Positions 11,848-22,019 of a stretch of 64,000 nucleotides of DNA are shown piece after piece; position 1 is the stretch's first letter; the number at the start of each line of letters is the position of its first letter. A model generated the notes under the pieces. It was given only the letters and a program-made list of their open reading frames with translations. It searched no databases and was not told where the DNA came from. The DNA is from Dendrophyllia cribrosa (Eukaryota; Cnidaria; Anthozoa; Scleractinia; Dendrophylliidae), in assembly GCA_024195265.1 (NCBI GenBank), contig JAJLRJ010000011.1, forward strand, positions 25,148,792 through 25,212,791. The letters are read 5' to 3'. The translations under genes were made by a program, and so were the position numbers.

Positions 11848-12296
11848 GAAAATCTATGTCTTGTTTTGTTTACATAAAATCGCTTTTCAATCTAGGTAAT
11901 GAATGAACAAACACATAAAAATGGACAACACAATCTTCTTTCGAAACATTTTATTCAAACCTTCATTAGTTTATGTTTAAAAGCAAAACACGTACCATTT
12001 ATAGCGAATTAAGGCAGAGCTGTCCTCGATGAAATTCAAGATAACAACACGACATAATTTGAGCACGTTTTATAAACATGTCATGAGTGAAGTTTAGAAC
12101 TATAAAATCCAAGTCTTTTTTGTTTACATAAAATCGCTTTTCAACCTAAATCTTATTTTGAAAAATTTTATTCAAATATCTATTAGTTTATGTTTAAAAG
12201 CAAAACACGTACCATTTATAGCGCATCAAGGCAGCGCTGTTCTTGATGAAATTCAAGATAACACGACTTAATTTGAGCACGTTTTATAAACATGTC
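11848..12296. repeat. Tandem duplication of a ~200-250 bp segment
   Basis: 11848-12092 and 12105-12296 share TTTGTTTACATAAAATCGCT, TTAGTTTATGTTTAAAAGCA, AAACACGTACCATTTATAGC and GAGCACGTTTTATAAACATG in order. The first copy holds ~40 extra bases. Confidence 0.8.
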
Positions 12297-12959
12297 TCCA
12301 AAACTAAAGAGAACACAAAGGAAAAGAAAATCAAAAATTAATATCAACATAAATTTCCATCGAAAAATGTGATTTATTTTACCTTTAAGTCACTGGACTG
12401 CTTGGAAATTCGTTAAAACTCCACTTTTTCGGTTCTGAAATTCGTAATAAAAACAAGGCATCTCCCAGCATTGCTCCTGCATTGATTAAAACGTACGAGA
12501 TTCCTCGAAGCAAGATTTTATCCCTGAAAGCTCTTCTTTTTCCACTAAAGCGGCTTCTGAGTATTCCTTAAATAGTATCCCAGTCTTGAGTAGCAAACCG
12601 CGAAAAAATGCAGGGAAATAACGACTTTACTCTCCGCTAAACACTGCGAAAGTCTAACTTTTAAAGTGTTTACCGAGCTGACGTCTGTGTAGCCGCGCGA
12701 AAAACAAAGCCTCGCCTTGCTTTCAAAATTACTAAGATCCCGGATGTTGTGTGGCGTCATACACGCATGTTTTGCGACGTCATATGCGCTCGCGAGTTGG
12801 CCTTGCGCGACGCACCGACACACATGTCACGGTGGCGCGCCCGCGAAATATTCCGCTAGCCATGACCATGAAAAATGACGGACCACGTGGGCATAGGTTC
12901 TATGTGTATAGGGCTTCGCAGCGGGCCTTCGGCCCGCGACTGCTCCGCTATAACGCCAG
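12297..12959. other. No gene recognised
   Basis: Contains a 92-residue minus frame (12545-12823) and overlapping + frames without recognisable motifs. The 12730-12960 part is relatively GC- and CpG-rich, with GCGGGCCTTCGGCCCGC forming a strong 7-bp hairpin near 12919-12935. Confidence 0.4.
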
Positions 12960-13085
12960 TAACTTGTGTACAACTTAGTCAGTTGTGTACAACCTCAGTA
13001 AGTTGTGTACAACTCAGTCAGTTGTGTACAACAACAGTAAGTTGTGTACAACTCAGTCAGTTGTGTATAACCTCAGTAAGTCGTG
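12960..13085. repeat. Minisatellite of palindromic GTTGTGTACAAC units
   Basis: Seven copies of (A/G)TTGTGTACAAC spaced by CTCAGTA/CTCAGTC give a 17-18 bp period with a two-unit higher-order alternation (CAGTAAG versus CAGTCAG). Each unit is a near-perfect palindrome around TGTACA. Confidence 0.85.
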
Positions 13086-13264
13086 CTATACCCTAGAGAA
13101 GTTAAAATCTGTTTGTCGACACCACAAATATTAGATGAGAATGACATTTTGAATTTTGAAGCACTTGGAACATTTGCCGGTCTCTTGACAACGCGCCACT
13201 GCCAAAGAGCCTCTCCGTTTATTTGGAGATAGAACATCTGATCGTAGCCTTGCAGCGTTGTAGA

Positions 13265-13384
13265 TACAGCTATTTCAATCAACGTTGTCGAATGAAAAGG
13301 GTGAAAAGCTAAGACCGCAAGGTAGTATGGGATTGCGGTCTTGGCTTTGAGCTTTCATTCGAAAACGTTAATGAAATAGCTGTA
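13265..13384. repeat. Long hairpin, arms ~55 bp
   Basis: The left arm (TACAGCTATTTCAAT...AAGACCGCAA) pairs with the right arm (TTGCGGTCTTGG...ATGAAATAGCTGTA), separated by ~10 bases. A second hairpin follows at 13401-13445 (GTTGATCGGG...GAGCTC / GAGCTCCCGATCAAC). Together they look like a small foldback element. Confidence 0.75.
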
Positions 13385-13445
13385 TGTGCAATAAAGCAGG
13401 GTTGATCGGGGATTCAATGAGCTCTGAAAAGAGCTCCCGATCAAC

Positions 13446-14534
13446 GCATTGCATTTCTAGCGCGGAAGACATTTCAAAGGATGATATTTCGAAGAAAACG
13501 CACTTGTTGAGACTGTGTCGAAGAGTTTCCTGCCAGCGACGCGCGAAACGTTGTGTAATTATAGTGTCTATGAAATGTATTTTTTCTTCGTTTTTCAGTA
13601 GTTTATTATGTCCAAAGAACGAAAATAATAATCATTTCCCGAGAAAAAGAAGGAAAATCGTTTATTTAGCGCTTAAAGATGCGTCACTTCAGTTGAAAAG
13701 TGGCTCCAATTTTTGGAGAGTCTGGGGAGAGTTGGAGTGAGTGATGACGTAAATTACGTAGAAACGATGACACATAGGTTTGTTTACGCTATAATTTCCT
13801 TGGAATTCTTTTGCGTGATGGTAATTTTGCGAACGCTGTTGGATCTACAAATGTCAGACAGCGCCTGAAGGTGAAAAGGATCAGGTTCGGATCGTGTCCA
13901 CTGTAGTTTTGCCGTAGCGAGGCGAACCGACTGTGCCGCTTGAGCGAAGGAAGTGAACATGAAGAAGACGGGCTTTAATTTAGATTATTGAACGTGAAAG
14001 TTATATATTGTAGTAGCATAGCGTCTCAGTGCTTCGCCAGTTGAATAATTGAAAGAGTATTTAACGCAGAGGCTTTATTGTTTTTTTTTTGGTAGTTCGG
14101 TGACAAGCGTTTATCGAACGCGAAAGATATATTTGTGGTACAAAAAATGTATATTACATGAAAACTGGTGGTTTCGCCCCGCAGTGAATTCGCCCCCCTC
14201 GAGTTCGCCTCGAAACTAAACGAGTTCGCCCCGTTGTTGAGTTCATAGAGTAACAAAATAGTTATTTTCCTAAACTAACTAATTCTTTTCCCTTCCAGAG
14301 TCAGACTTACCTGCCAGATATGCTATTAGACTTTAAGATACATCTGGAACACTTCGAATGACTGAGCATTTATTAATAAAGATATCCAATGATCAACGCA
14401 TTGGCCACTGATCACTGACCGCTGATACGCAATGTGCGCTGCATTTAAGGCCATGTTAGACAAGGCAATCCAGCAAGATAGTGAAGCGCGACTGAATATG
14501 TTCACTTTTAACTTGAAATGCATTTTCTTATACG
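13446..14534. other. No gene recognised with confidence
   Basis: The + frame 13384-13740 begins inside the hairpin above and has no recognised domain. On the minus strand, a frame (14326-14523) lies just before a strong donor-like CAG|GTAAGTCT near 14310, but the two are in different frames and no family is recognised. TTCGCC/GAGTTCGCC words recur at 14170-14235. Confidence 0.35.
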
Positions 14535-14944
14535 GCAGTTGTAATAATTATGTTGGCACGCTAGAAACTGAGAAGAAATGATTGTTGTAAAACAAGAAGT
14601 ACTTTAAAGCACGCGCGTATGCGCGTCTGTGAAAGTTGTTATAATTATGTTAGCACGCTAGAAACTGAGAAGAAATGGTTTTTGTAAAACAAGAAGTATT
14701 TTAAAACACGCGCGTTTGTTAAAAGTGTCCTAAATAAAGTTCATTGTTTACTACACTCATTATAATATGAATGGGGAGTGAAGAATCCGGAGTGAACTTT
14801 ACAAGTTTATTTATTTCTTTTTGTTCGCTTTAAGCTTGAAATGCCTTTTCTGATGCGACAGTTGTAATAATTATGTTGGCACGCTAGAAACTGAGAAGAA
14901 ATGATTGTTGTAAAACGAGAGGTATTTTAAAACACGCGCGTCTG
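14535..14944. repeat. Three direct copies of an ~80-bp segment
   Basis: Copies at 14535-14615, 14632-14712 and 14862-14944 each contain TAATTATGTTGGCACGCTAG (or TTAGCACG), AAACTGAGAAGAAATG and TTGTAAAAC(A/G)AGA, ending in ACGCGCGT. The spacing is irregular, suggesting local duplication followed by insertion. Confidence 0.85.
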
Positions 14945-15655
14945 TTAACTTTATCAGTATTCATGACCTGAGGTGAGAACATGTCTCACCTCGGTCTCAT
15001 TAGTCAAGCGTATTGTGTTTACTTGACCTTACGAAATATCCCGAGCTACCACACACACAAAACAAAAAAGAAATAGAAATAAAACGCCCTCTCGCCCGAC
15101 TACAGACCCTTAGTATTCATGTTTAAAATGACAAAATATTATCGTTGCGATGAGCACGTCAAAAACTGAAAAACAATGAAGTATCACTAAAATTACATAA
15201 AGGCAAAAGTGGGACGAACACAATGTTGTCTATGTTTGTCCTGGATCCTAAAAGCCACACTTTAGCCTGTTTTAATTCATAGTGCTCTGTAACCTAAAAC
15301 AACCCAAGGGTTAGCCGACGAATGGAAGCTAAAAATCTGCCTTAATCGATCCCAATCGCTCCAAAACTTCACTCGAGTGTAGATCGAGAACGAAACTTTT
15401 TCAACAAAATTGAAATAAAGCTATAAATAAAAAAGACGGCAACTGAAATAATAAAATAGAAAGCTCTACAGTTATGACTGTTGTGGGGTATTCTACATTT
15501 GTAACTTGAAGAAAGAAATGGGACAGGCCGTTGCTTCTTTGTTGCTTCTCTTCTCCTGCTGGGGTGTGTAACTTTGACAGAGCTTTTGGCTGAACTACAT
15601 TGTAACTGGACATCAACGGAGAAAGAGTCAGCTGTAAACTGGGTCGTGTTAAAAC
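14945..15655. other. No gene recognised
   Basis: The 156-residue minus frame (15369-15839) runs into the MITE at 15656 and shows no domain. No exon-like signals found. Confidence 0.4.
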
Positions 15656-16160
15656 TAATAGACCTTTTCACGGTTTTTGGCGCCATCTTGGTTGGGGGGC
15701 AAACATGGCTACAATTACAGTAAATGAATGGGATTTTGGCGGACTTTGATTTCAATTTTTTCGGATCTTGACTAAGAATACATATTTTAAAAGGTATTTT
15801 CACGAGATTCTTTTCGTTAAATATAGTGAACAAAACCAATTTATTACAGCCGCAAACAAAATTTTAAAACTTCACACAAACCCTTGTAATAAAAACTGCA
15901 AATTTGCCGCGAAATTACAAGTGACATGAAAATATTTTTAATTCAGTTTTTACAAACGTTGTAGCGTTTTTAATGATCTAATTTTCGATCAGTTTAATAG
16001 CATAGATAAGATGCACCTTTAAATTTTGGAAGTCCGTCGATGTGGAGTGGAGTTACGGAGGTTTAAAGTCGGCAAAAATCCCATACATTTACTGTAATTG
16101 TAGCTATGTAGCTATGCCCTCCAACCAAGATGGCGCCAAAAACTGTGAAAAGTCTAATAA
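15656..16160. mobile_element. MITE (~505 bp), ends carrying AAGATGGCGCC
   Basis: The left arm, TAATAGACCTTTTCACGG..., is the reverse complement of the right arm ending GTGAAAAGTCTAATA. The arms extend ~90 bases (GGCGCCATCTTGG / CCAAGATGGCGCC; ACAATTACAGTAAATG / CATTTACTGTAATTGT). The interior is AT-rich and non-coding. Confidence 0.8.
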
Positions 16161-17784
16161 ATATTATTAGCATTAAAGTCATTAACATTTGAGCCATGCC
16201 ATGATTGCTCATTATAAAATGCAAATTTTACTATATTTTTCTTTTGCCAACAAATTCGGAAGGGAGCTTCTGTAGAGTCTGTAGCGTCTTATTTTTTTTT
16301 TTTTAGTACCAACATTTAGCTAATACGTTTTGAGAAAAAGGAAAAAAAAGACCTTTTTTTCTGGCTGCCTAACTGACCACTCTAAAATCCTCGCAAAACT
16401 CGAACGAAAATGGCATGACAACTTTGACTGAAGTTACATGTAACTTAATTTCGTCTGTATCACGTGCACGTTTATAAACATTTTATTGAACTAGCTTGCT
16501 CGGTCCGTGTTTGTAAAAAATATTAGTCTTGTTATTGTCTTTTTTGCTGGTAGTCGCTTTTGCCCCCGTCTCTTGCACTGAACAAATCAGTCGATAACAT
16601 CTGTGTATATCTCTCAGGATTTTGTTCAATTTTTAATATCGTTAAGATTTGTGATTTGATGATTTACATGTCTCTGCGTTAAATGAGGCCAACTGTAAAC
16701 GATAGACCGATTAAGAACTGATCTCGATGAACCGTGTTAATGAATCTGAAATCATATGTTAAATAGAAAACCGTTTTTGTAAAGTAGAACCCTTTTCCTA
16801 CGAAATTGATTTTCCGTTAGCACTGAACTGAATGTCATTACCGTGAAACCGTTAATTGACTTAGCATTATCACTAGAATGACATGAAATCCAAACAGATA
16901 AAAACTGAAAGTGGGACAAAAACAAAAAGCCTTGCCGTTATAAAATAATGACTTTTGTTAAGAGGGTTTTCACATTTATCAGACGTCCAACAAATTTATG
17001 TTTTGTCCGAAAAATTATTATGGTGAATAAAATGTCTACGAAACGTCAATATGTCAACGGGTGACCACCTTATTTCTTCCGCTTTATTGTAAATTAACCA
17101 AGTCTAATTGGGAACGGTTCAGTCCACGGTTCCAAGTACAGCTGTATGAAAGGCTGTTGTTTCTCCGTGTCAGTACTATTGCTGGCCGATGTTGTTTGGG
17201 GCGCTTGACTGAACTGCATTGCTACTTCACATCAAGGTAACAAACAACTATAGCTTATATACACAAAATCTAGCTCTACTTGGTATGTTATTTTTTTCAT
17301 GATGCTTTAAAAAAATATAATAGTCATATTAAATTCGGTCGATGTTTTAACCGAGAGAGAATAAAAGTGTTATTTATCGATGAACCTGAGCCCGTTCAAG
17401 AAAACAAAAACATGCTCTCTTTGTCGGTGACATATGTTTCCATGTTACAAATGCGAATCGTATAATTATGATCGTTCGAATCACTTTAAAAAGTTGAAAA
17501 AGGAGAGCGTATTACGACTTTTTACATCAACTCGATGCGCATCATCTTGACTTGCGTTCTTTCTCTCTAGCCTCGTACCAGTTCGACCGAGTTCTTACGT
17601 AAATAGGAACAAAAAACAATAATGAGCCTTAACGAGCTTTTAATAATTTCAAGAAAGAAGATAACAGTGCACGAACATATTTTACTAAACTGCTTTTTTC
17701 AGAACTAATAATGTTCAATGAAAACTGCATTTTTTAGTTTGTATAGTAGGAACCTTTTAATGGTTGTCCAACTGGTTTACAATA
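16161..17784. other. No gene recognised
   Basis: AT-rich. The 17280-17465 open frame has no recognisable domain. No inverted repeats were confirmed. Confidence 0.4.
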
Positions 17785-18172
17785 TAGTGGAACCTCGATT
17801 TAACGAACCTCTATATAACGAAGTCCTCGGTATAACGAACGATATTCTCCAGCCCGGCAAAATTACAAGTAAAATGTATAGAACAGGGCCCGGTTGTTCG
17901 AAAGCCGGTTAACGCTAACCCAGGATTAAAACTTAATCGAGGATTGAATTTCTCTTGTTAGAAATGTTTTCAAAAGCTAATTTTAAGTTACATGGAAAGA
18001 CAAGTCAGAGACGAAACTAAAGGGAAAAAATACTTTGGAAAAATCTTCATTGAGAAATTATTTAACTGGAATCAAAATTGATGCTAACCCTGCGTTAGCT
18101 TAACCGCGCTTTGAACAACCCGGCCCAGAACCTCAATAAAACGAAATCCTCGTTATAACGAAGACAATCCGG
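17785..18172. mobile_element. Pogo/mariner-type MITE interrupted by another MITE
   Basis: Begins TAGTGGAACCTCGATTTAAC, then repeats of (T)ATAACGAA. After the nested element at 17886-18126 it resumes with CCTCAATAAAACG and CTCGTTATAACGAA. A relative occurs at 23675-23818. The terminus type is typical of Tc1/mariner-superfamily (pogo-like) non-autonomous elements. The right terminus appears truncated. Confidence 0.65.
17886..18126. mobile_element. Nested MITE with ends GGGCCCGGTTGTTC
   Basis: The left end (GGGCCCGGTTGTTCGAAAGC, then GGTTAACGCTAACCC) is the reverse complement of the right end (...GCGTTAGCTTAACC, GCTTTGAACAACCCGGCCC). It splits the pogo-like element at 17785-18172, so it is the younger insertion. 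Confidence 0.75.
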
Positions 18173-18590
18173 CAGCCCAAACGCAAAATCTACCCAGAAA
18201 TAAGGAATAAATGTCAACGCGCGGCAAAAGATGAATGCGAACAGACCAACAGAAAGAAAGAATACTTATAAAATACTTGTTATAATCACACTTAGCAAAG
18301 ATGATCTTATAAGCATGACCAGATGAGCGTGTGGAAGAATATGCTACTGGCTGAAGTTCAGCATTATCGACATACGCTAAATTATTTCTGAATTTGTAAA
18401 GTAAAGACAAGCGGCCAATTGTTCTACGGGTTTGCAAAATCTTCCAGCCCAGGCCATTCAGTATGTCAGCCACACTGTCCTGACGATTGTAACGCGAAAT
18501 GACCCATCGAGCTGCTCTCCTCGAAACCATTTCCACTTGCGCGATGGTCTTGACTGTCCCATACAGAAGAGCTAGACTCGTACCCAGTCG
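18172..18590 (-). pseudogene. LINE reverse transcriptase C-terminal fragment
   Basis: The minus frame reads AQVEMVSRRAARWVISRY, then SVADILNGLGWKILQTRR and GRLSLLYKFRNNLAYV. This is the signature of the region after the RT domain in Jockey/CR1-type LINE ORF2 proteins (LE.VQRRAARWV...S.T.ML..LGW..LE.RR...RL..LYK). The frame degrades after KCDYNKY, where the family motif YSFFP...WN.LP would follow. Only this 3' end of ORF2 is present; a small foldback element interrupts the 5' side. Confidence 0.7.
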
Positions 18591-18664
18591 TCACTTATTT
18601 ATTTTATTCGCAAGTAATTTGGGAAGGAAAATTGACGCGCGCGAAGGCGCTTGGGAAGGAAGGA
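18583..18664. mobile_element. Small foldback element with CCCAGTCGTC end (copy 1)
   Basis: Starts with GTACCCAGTCGTCACTTATT and ends in GCGCTTGGGAAGGAAGGAG. Related to 23526-23612 and 59742-59812, which share CAGTCG(T/C)(C/T)TCTC and GGGAAGGA. It breaks the LINE fragment next to it. Confidence 0.5.
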
Positions 18665-18686
18665 GAAAAAGTAACGAGGTTATGTC

Positions 18687-19008
18687 AAATTAACATCGAC
18701 CTACAGGAGGTCGGACACCTTATTGAGACTTATATAACGGAGTAACTGGTTAGCTTTCAGTTGAGGTTAGGGGTAGCAGTTTATATAGTTAAATTTAGGA
18801 CTAAACAACCCGAGAAGCTAGGTGGTACAGTGGTACGGTAGGCTATGTAAGCCTAAGCCTAGCTGAGGTCGCAGGTTCAATCCTGAGTGGGGATTTTAGA
18901 TTTTCTTTTTTACACTTAAACATTTATTGAAAATAAAGTTCTAAGTGTCGACATTACGTTATATATTCTCAATAAGGTGTCCGACCTACCGTAGGTCGAT
19001 GTTAATTT
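18687..19008. mobile_element. MITE with 41-bp inverted ends and a tRNA-like interior
   Basis: The left end, 18687-18727 (AAATTAACATCGACCTAC...GGACACCTTATTGAG), matches the reverse complement of 18968-19008 at all but two positions. The same three bases, GTC, lie immediately outside both ends, a possible target duplication. The interior includes the tRNA-like segment at 18814-18893. Confidence 0.8.
18814..18893 (+). ncRNA. tRNA-like / SINE-head sequence inside MITE
   Basis: Shows a Pol III box A-like TGGTACAGTGG (18823-18833) and box B-like GGTTCAATCC (18874-18883), about 40 bp apart, with a T-arm-like CAGG-TTCAAT-CCTG stem. An acceptor stem cannot be closed cleanly, so it is not a functional tRNA. 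Confidence 0.5.
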
Positions 19009-19018
19009 GTCGTGACCA

Positions 19019-19040
19019 AGTAACGACTGGCAGATAACAA
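19019..19040 (+). promoter_or_regulatory. AAGATGGCGGC core-promoter-like motif
   Basis: ATCCAAGATGGCGGC is the YY1-type motif found around animal start sites. It lies ~170 bases upstream of the 19199 start codon. Its own ATG opens a short frame that closes before 19199, so it is more likely 5' UTR/promoter. Confidence 0.4.
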
Positions 19041-19198
19041 ATCCAAGATGGCGGCTTGTTTTACAGACAAAAGTTCGTCACACAAAGAAAGGCCATTTCA
19101 CGCACGCTTTTAGTTGGAAATCTCCCCCTGCCTTGTTTAAACAGTCCCTCTACCTATTCTTGGGATGGAATCGATCACCATTATCGTGCTATTCACAA

Positions 19199-19818
19199 AT
19201 GCCAATAACACAGAGCGAATTCGACAAGGCCAAAGATCTGCTAAAAGAAAAACATTCCGAAGAAACTCTTTTATGTCTGAAGAAGCTCTCTGATGAGTAT
19301 AAATCAAAAGTATTTTCATGTTATCTGTCTATTACAATGTAAAGTAAATGCCGTGAAGTACATTAATTTCCTTTCTTTTCTAAATGGGTGCAGAACATGA
19401 GTTCGAAGTTCAGCAATGGTTGTTAGCTCATTTGCATCAATTTCTCCTCCCCACTCTGCTCAGTGGTTTTTCTTCCCCTGCCGCTCAGTCACCCACAGCA
19501 TGACTGCCATGTCTTCCCTCTGGACTCCTGATGAGACAGGGAATACATATTTCGTCGTTTTCAAAAGACATGGTTTGATCTTCAAATAGTGAGCTCACTA
19601 ATTAACTTTTATTTTCCTTGTATTATCTCATATTGAAACTTAATGATAGATGTCGTCGCTAAGACAAAAATCCTTGCTCTATATAGGAAATAAAAATTCA
19701 GAAACAGAAGAGAACCTCAAGGAAAACAGTGGGAGCAGCCAAAAGGAGGAGAACCAAGAAAATGAGCCAAACCTTACTGAAGGAAATGATTAAGGCCAAG
19801 CAGCTAGTGCGCAGCTGA
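19199..19818 (+). CDS. Small two-exon gene, 80 residues, possible TFIIS N-terminal-like helical bundle
   Basis: Exon 1 (19199-19309, 37 codons) starts MPITQSEFDKAKDLLKEKHS and ends ...DEYKSK at the donor GTATTT. Exon 2 (19687-19818) follows a pyrimidine-containing acceptor (CTTGCTCTATATAG) and reads EIKIQKQKRTSRKTVGAAKR to KEMIKAKQLVRS-stop. Both junctions are phase 0, and possible AATAAA-like poly(A) signals begin about 30 bases after the stop. Exon 1 is acidic/helical and exon 2 strongly basic. The order LLK..LKKLS ... KTV..AK ... LLK.MIKAKQLV resembles the TFIIS/elongin A N-terminal domain (inference). The upstream sequence has CCAAGATGGCGGC at 19024-19036, a YY1-type start-site motif, as does the neighbouring divergent gene at 23337. 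Confidence 0.5.
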
Positions 19819-20219
19819 CTTGCAGCTCAAGGAAGTTTATTCAAATAATAAAAATATCGAGAAAAATTAAAAAAGAAATAAAAACAAATTGAGGATAAAT
19901 AAATGGTGAACATGTCTTGTGCGCCCAAGCATTATTCTCTAAAACATTTTTTTTTTATTTGGCTCTTTATTACAAATAAGAGTTTTATTCTGATTTGGTT
20001 GCTACCGGCGAAATATGGTGTTTGGCCCGAATTTCATGGGCCCTTTGATTTTCACTACAGACAAGGTTGCGGTGGAATTGACGCAACGCGTATGAATTTT
20101 GAATTGACTTAGGTTTTTAAAAAATTGTTCTTGGGGTCCTCTTGCTTCTTGTACCAATCTCTCCGTTGGTCTTGTCACATAATGTAACCTAATGCAAAGA
20201 AAAAACAGCATTATTATTA
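19819..20219. other. 3' flank of the 19.2 kb gene; no other gene
   Basis: Begins with possible poly(A) signals (AATAAAA, then AATAAA twice up to about 19902). No further coding signal. Confidence 0.5.
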
Positions 20220-20530
20220 ACTCCCCCCTTTTTATCTCGTTAATGCACATGCGCGCAAACGAAATATAGGTATCAGTATAAAAAAGGGACAAAAGTTGTT
20301 AACAAAGGTTCTTTGTTAAGTTTTGTGGACTTTTGTCCGGGGGGGGGGGGGGGGGGGGGGGTTACTTCTTTCTTTTTTTATAGAAGCTATATTAGGGCAT
20401 TGAGGATATGGTTGGTTAAACCAGTTAGGATTTCAAGAAGGGCGTCACATACCGCCACTAAAATTTTTAAGGAGCACCCCGGACCTATTGTTAATTTCCC
20501 TAGGGTATTGAAATGTCATGAACTTGTCAT
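20220..20530. repeat. Dispersed repeat with poly(G) tract; empty-site relative of 33818-34770
   Basis: In reverse orientation this matches 33818-34018 plus 34678-34770: ACAAAAGTTGTTAACAAAGG, TGTGGACTTTTGTCCGG, the G21 run at 20340-20360, GCATTGAGGATATGGTTGG and AAGAAGGGCGTC. It lacks the Penelope-like insert present in the other copy. Confidence 0.8.
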
Positions 20531-20669
20531 GTCTTACGCTACGTCATCACAAAGGTATTACAGTTCTTATTGAGTTTCGATATCTCACGTTAACTATCAA
20601 TCTTTCAAATTTGTTTTTAAGTGGATGTGTCCGAGACGTTCTACGCTCTTTGCGTCTTATGGTTTTTGT

Positions 20670-21290
20670 TTCCTGTCGAGTTGCGCACCGCAGTTGGGCC
20701 TCTTTTATTGTTTCTGTCTTATTCATCATGACTTTTGTTGTATCTTTGTCCGCTTTTTGAGGTTTATAGTAGAGTTGTTTTTGAATTATTTTAGAGCTAT
20801 GACCTCATCGCCTGACAGATTGTTTCTAGGCTTAGTTACAGTGATCTGCGCGAGTTGCGCTTTGACATTTTCCGCGCTCGACGAAGCTAAGAAATTTCAC
20901 CCTGTATCTTTGTCCGCTTTTTGAGATTTATAGTAGAGTTGTTTTTCAACTGTTTTAGAGCTATGACCTCATCGCCTGACAGATTGTTTCTTATCTAGGA
21001 TTTATTGTTTCTGTGGTTTTAAGCACAGATAAAATCTACACATGTTAAATAAAAAACACGAACTTTTTGCCTCTTTTTTGTTTCCTGTAGAGCTGCAGTT
21101 GGGCCTCTTTTATTGTTTCTGTCTTATTCATCATGACTGTTGTTGTTTCTTTGTCCGCTTTTTTGAGGTTTATAGTAGAGTTGTTTTTGAACTCTTTTAG
21201 AGCTATGACCTCATCGCCTGACAGATTGTTTCTAGGCTTAGTTACAGTGATCTGCGCGAGTTGCGCTTTGACATGAGTTTGACGCGAGTT
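20670..21290. repeat. Three direct copies of a ~100-150 bp segment
   Basis: TTTGTCCGCTTTTTGAG followed by TTTATAGTAGAGTTGTTTTT, TTTTAGAGCTATGACCTCAT and CGCCTGACAGATTGTTTCT recurs at about 20745, 20908 and 21150. The preceding TTGGGCCTCTTTTATTGTTT block also recurs (20694, 21095). Overlapping + frames are shadows of this array. Confidence 0.85.
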
Positions 21291-21905
21291 GCGCTCCCGA
21301 CAATTTAAGATTGGTCTGTGCCGCCAAGGTTCGAGATTTGATACCCTTTGCGTGTAGTACAGTTTTAACAGACCATATCTTTTTTGTTTTGCGCGTTAAG
21401 GTGGATACTGCAATTTAGTGAACCTATCTAAGGAATATCTAAGGATCACAATATCAAAAATACCAAAAAGGATACCCTGTTTAAGGACAGAGCACCTCAA
21501 AAATCCTACCCTATCGCACTATCGTCGGGATACCTATATAGTGTATATAAGGGATTAGGCTGCGGTTAGCAAGACTTGCGAGATTGCGAGATTGTGTTCT
21601 TCATCACGGCTAAACGATTCTATAAAGATCCAAGTCTTATGCGATAATCACGGTCTATATTGGAATAATGGCATCTTAAAACCGTTAATTCACAAAAATG
21701 CTGCGCGTGTTGACTTCTGTTATTTACCTATTCGTTAATACACAGTTAATAGAACAAACTGGTTATGAAACCCAGTCAGTCCTTTGTTATATGTTTTTGT
21801 TCTCTGGCTTTAAGAGCCCTTTGATTAGATTTTCTTACTAATTAAATTTCTACTTAGTTAACTGACAAGAATTTAATCCTAATAAAAATCAAATATTTTT
21901 AAAAT
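21291..21905. other. No gene recognised
   Basis: Contains TATATAGTGTATATAAGGG at 21535-21553, TATA-box-like but with no gene attached that I can see. Confidence 0.4.
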
Positions 21906-21911
21906 TTTATT
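21906..21911 (-). terminator. Poly(A) signal AATAAA for the minus-strand gene
   Basis: TTTATT on + reads AATAAA on the minus strand, about 110 bases downstream of the stop codon at 22020-22022. Confidence 0.6.
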
Positions 21912-22019
21912 CAGTCAATTATACCTTATACAAAAGACTAATGAAATTTTTTTCTGATCAATTCAAACTCATAGAAGAGCTCCCAACTACTGCAGCAAAC
22001 ATCCCTTTCTTACATGCAA

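Noticed and set aside
15369..15839. 156-residue minus-strand open frame
   Set aside because: It runs through the terminal repeat of a MITE (15656 onward). No domain found.
21535..21553. TATA-box promoter
   Set aside because: TATATAGTGTATATAAGG is TATA-like, but no exon follows and the region is AT-rich.
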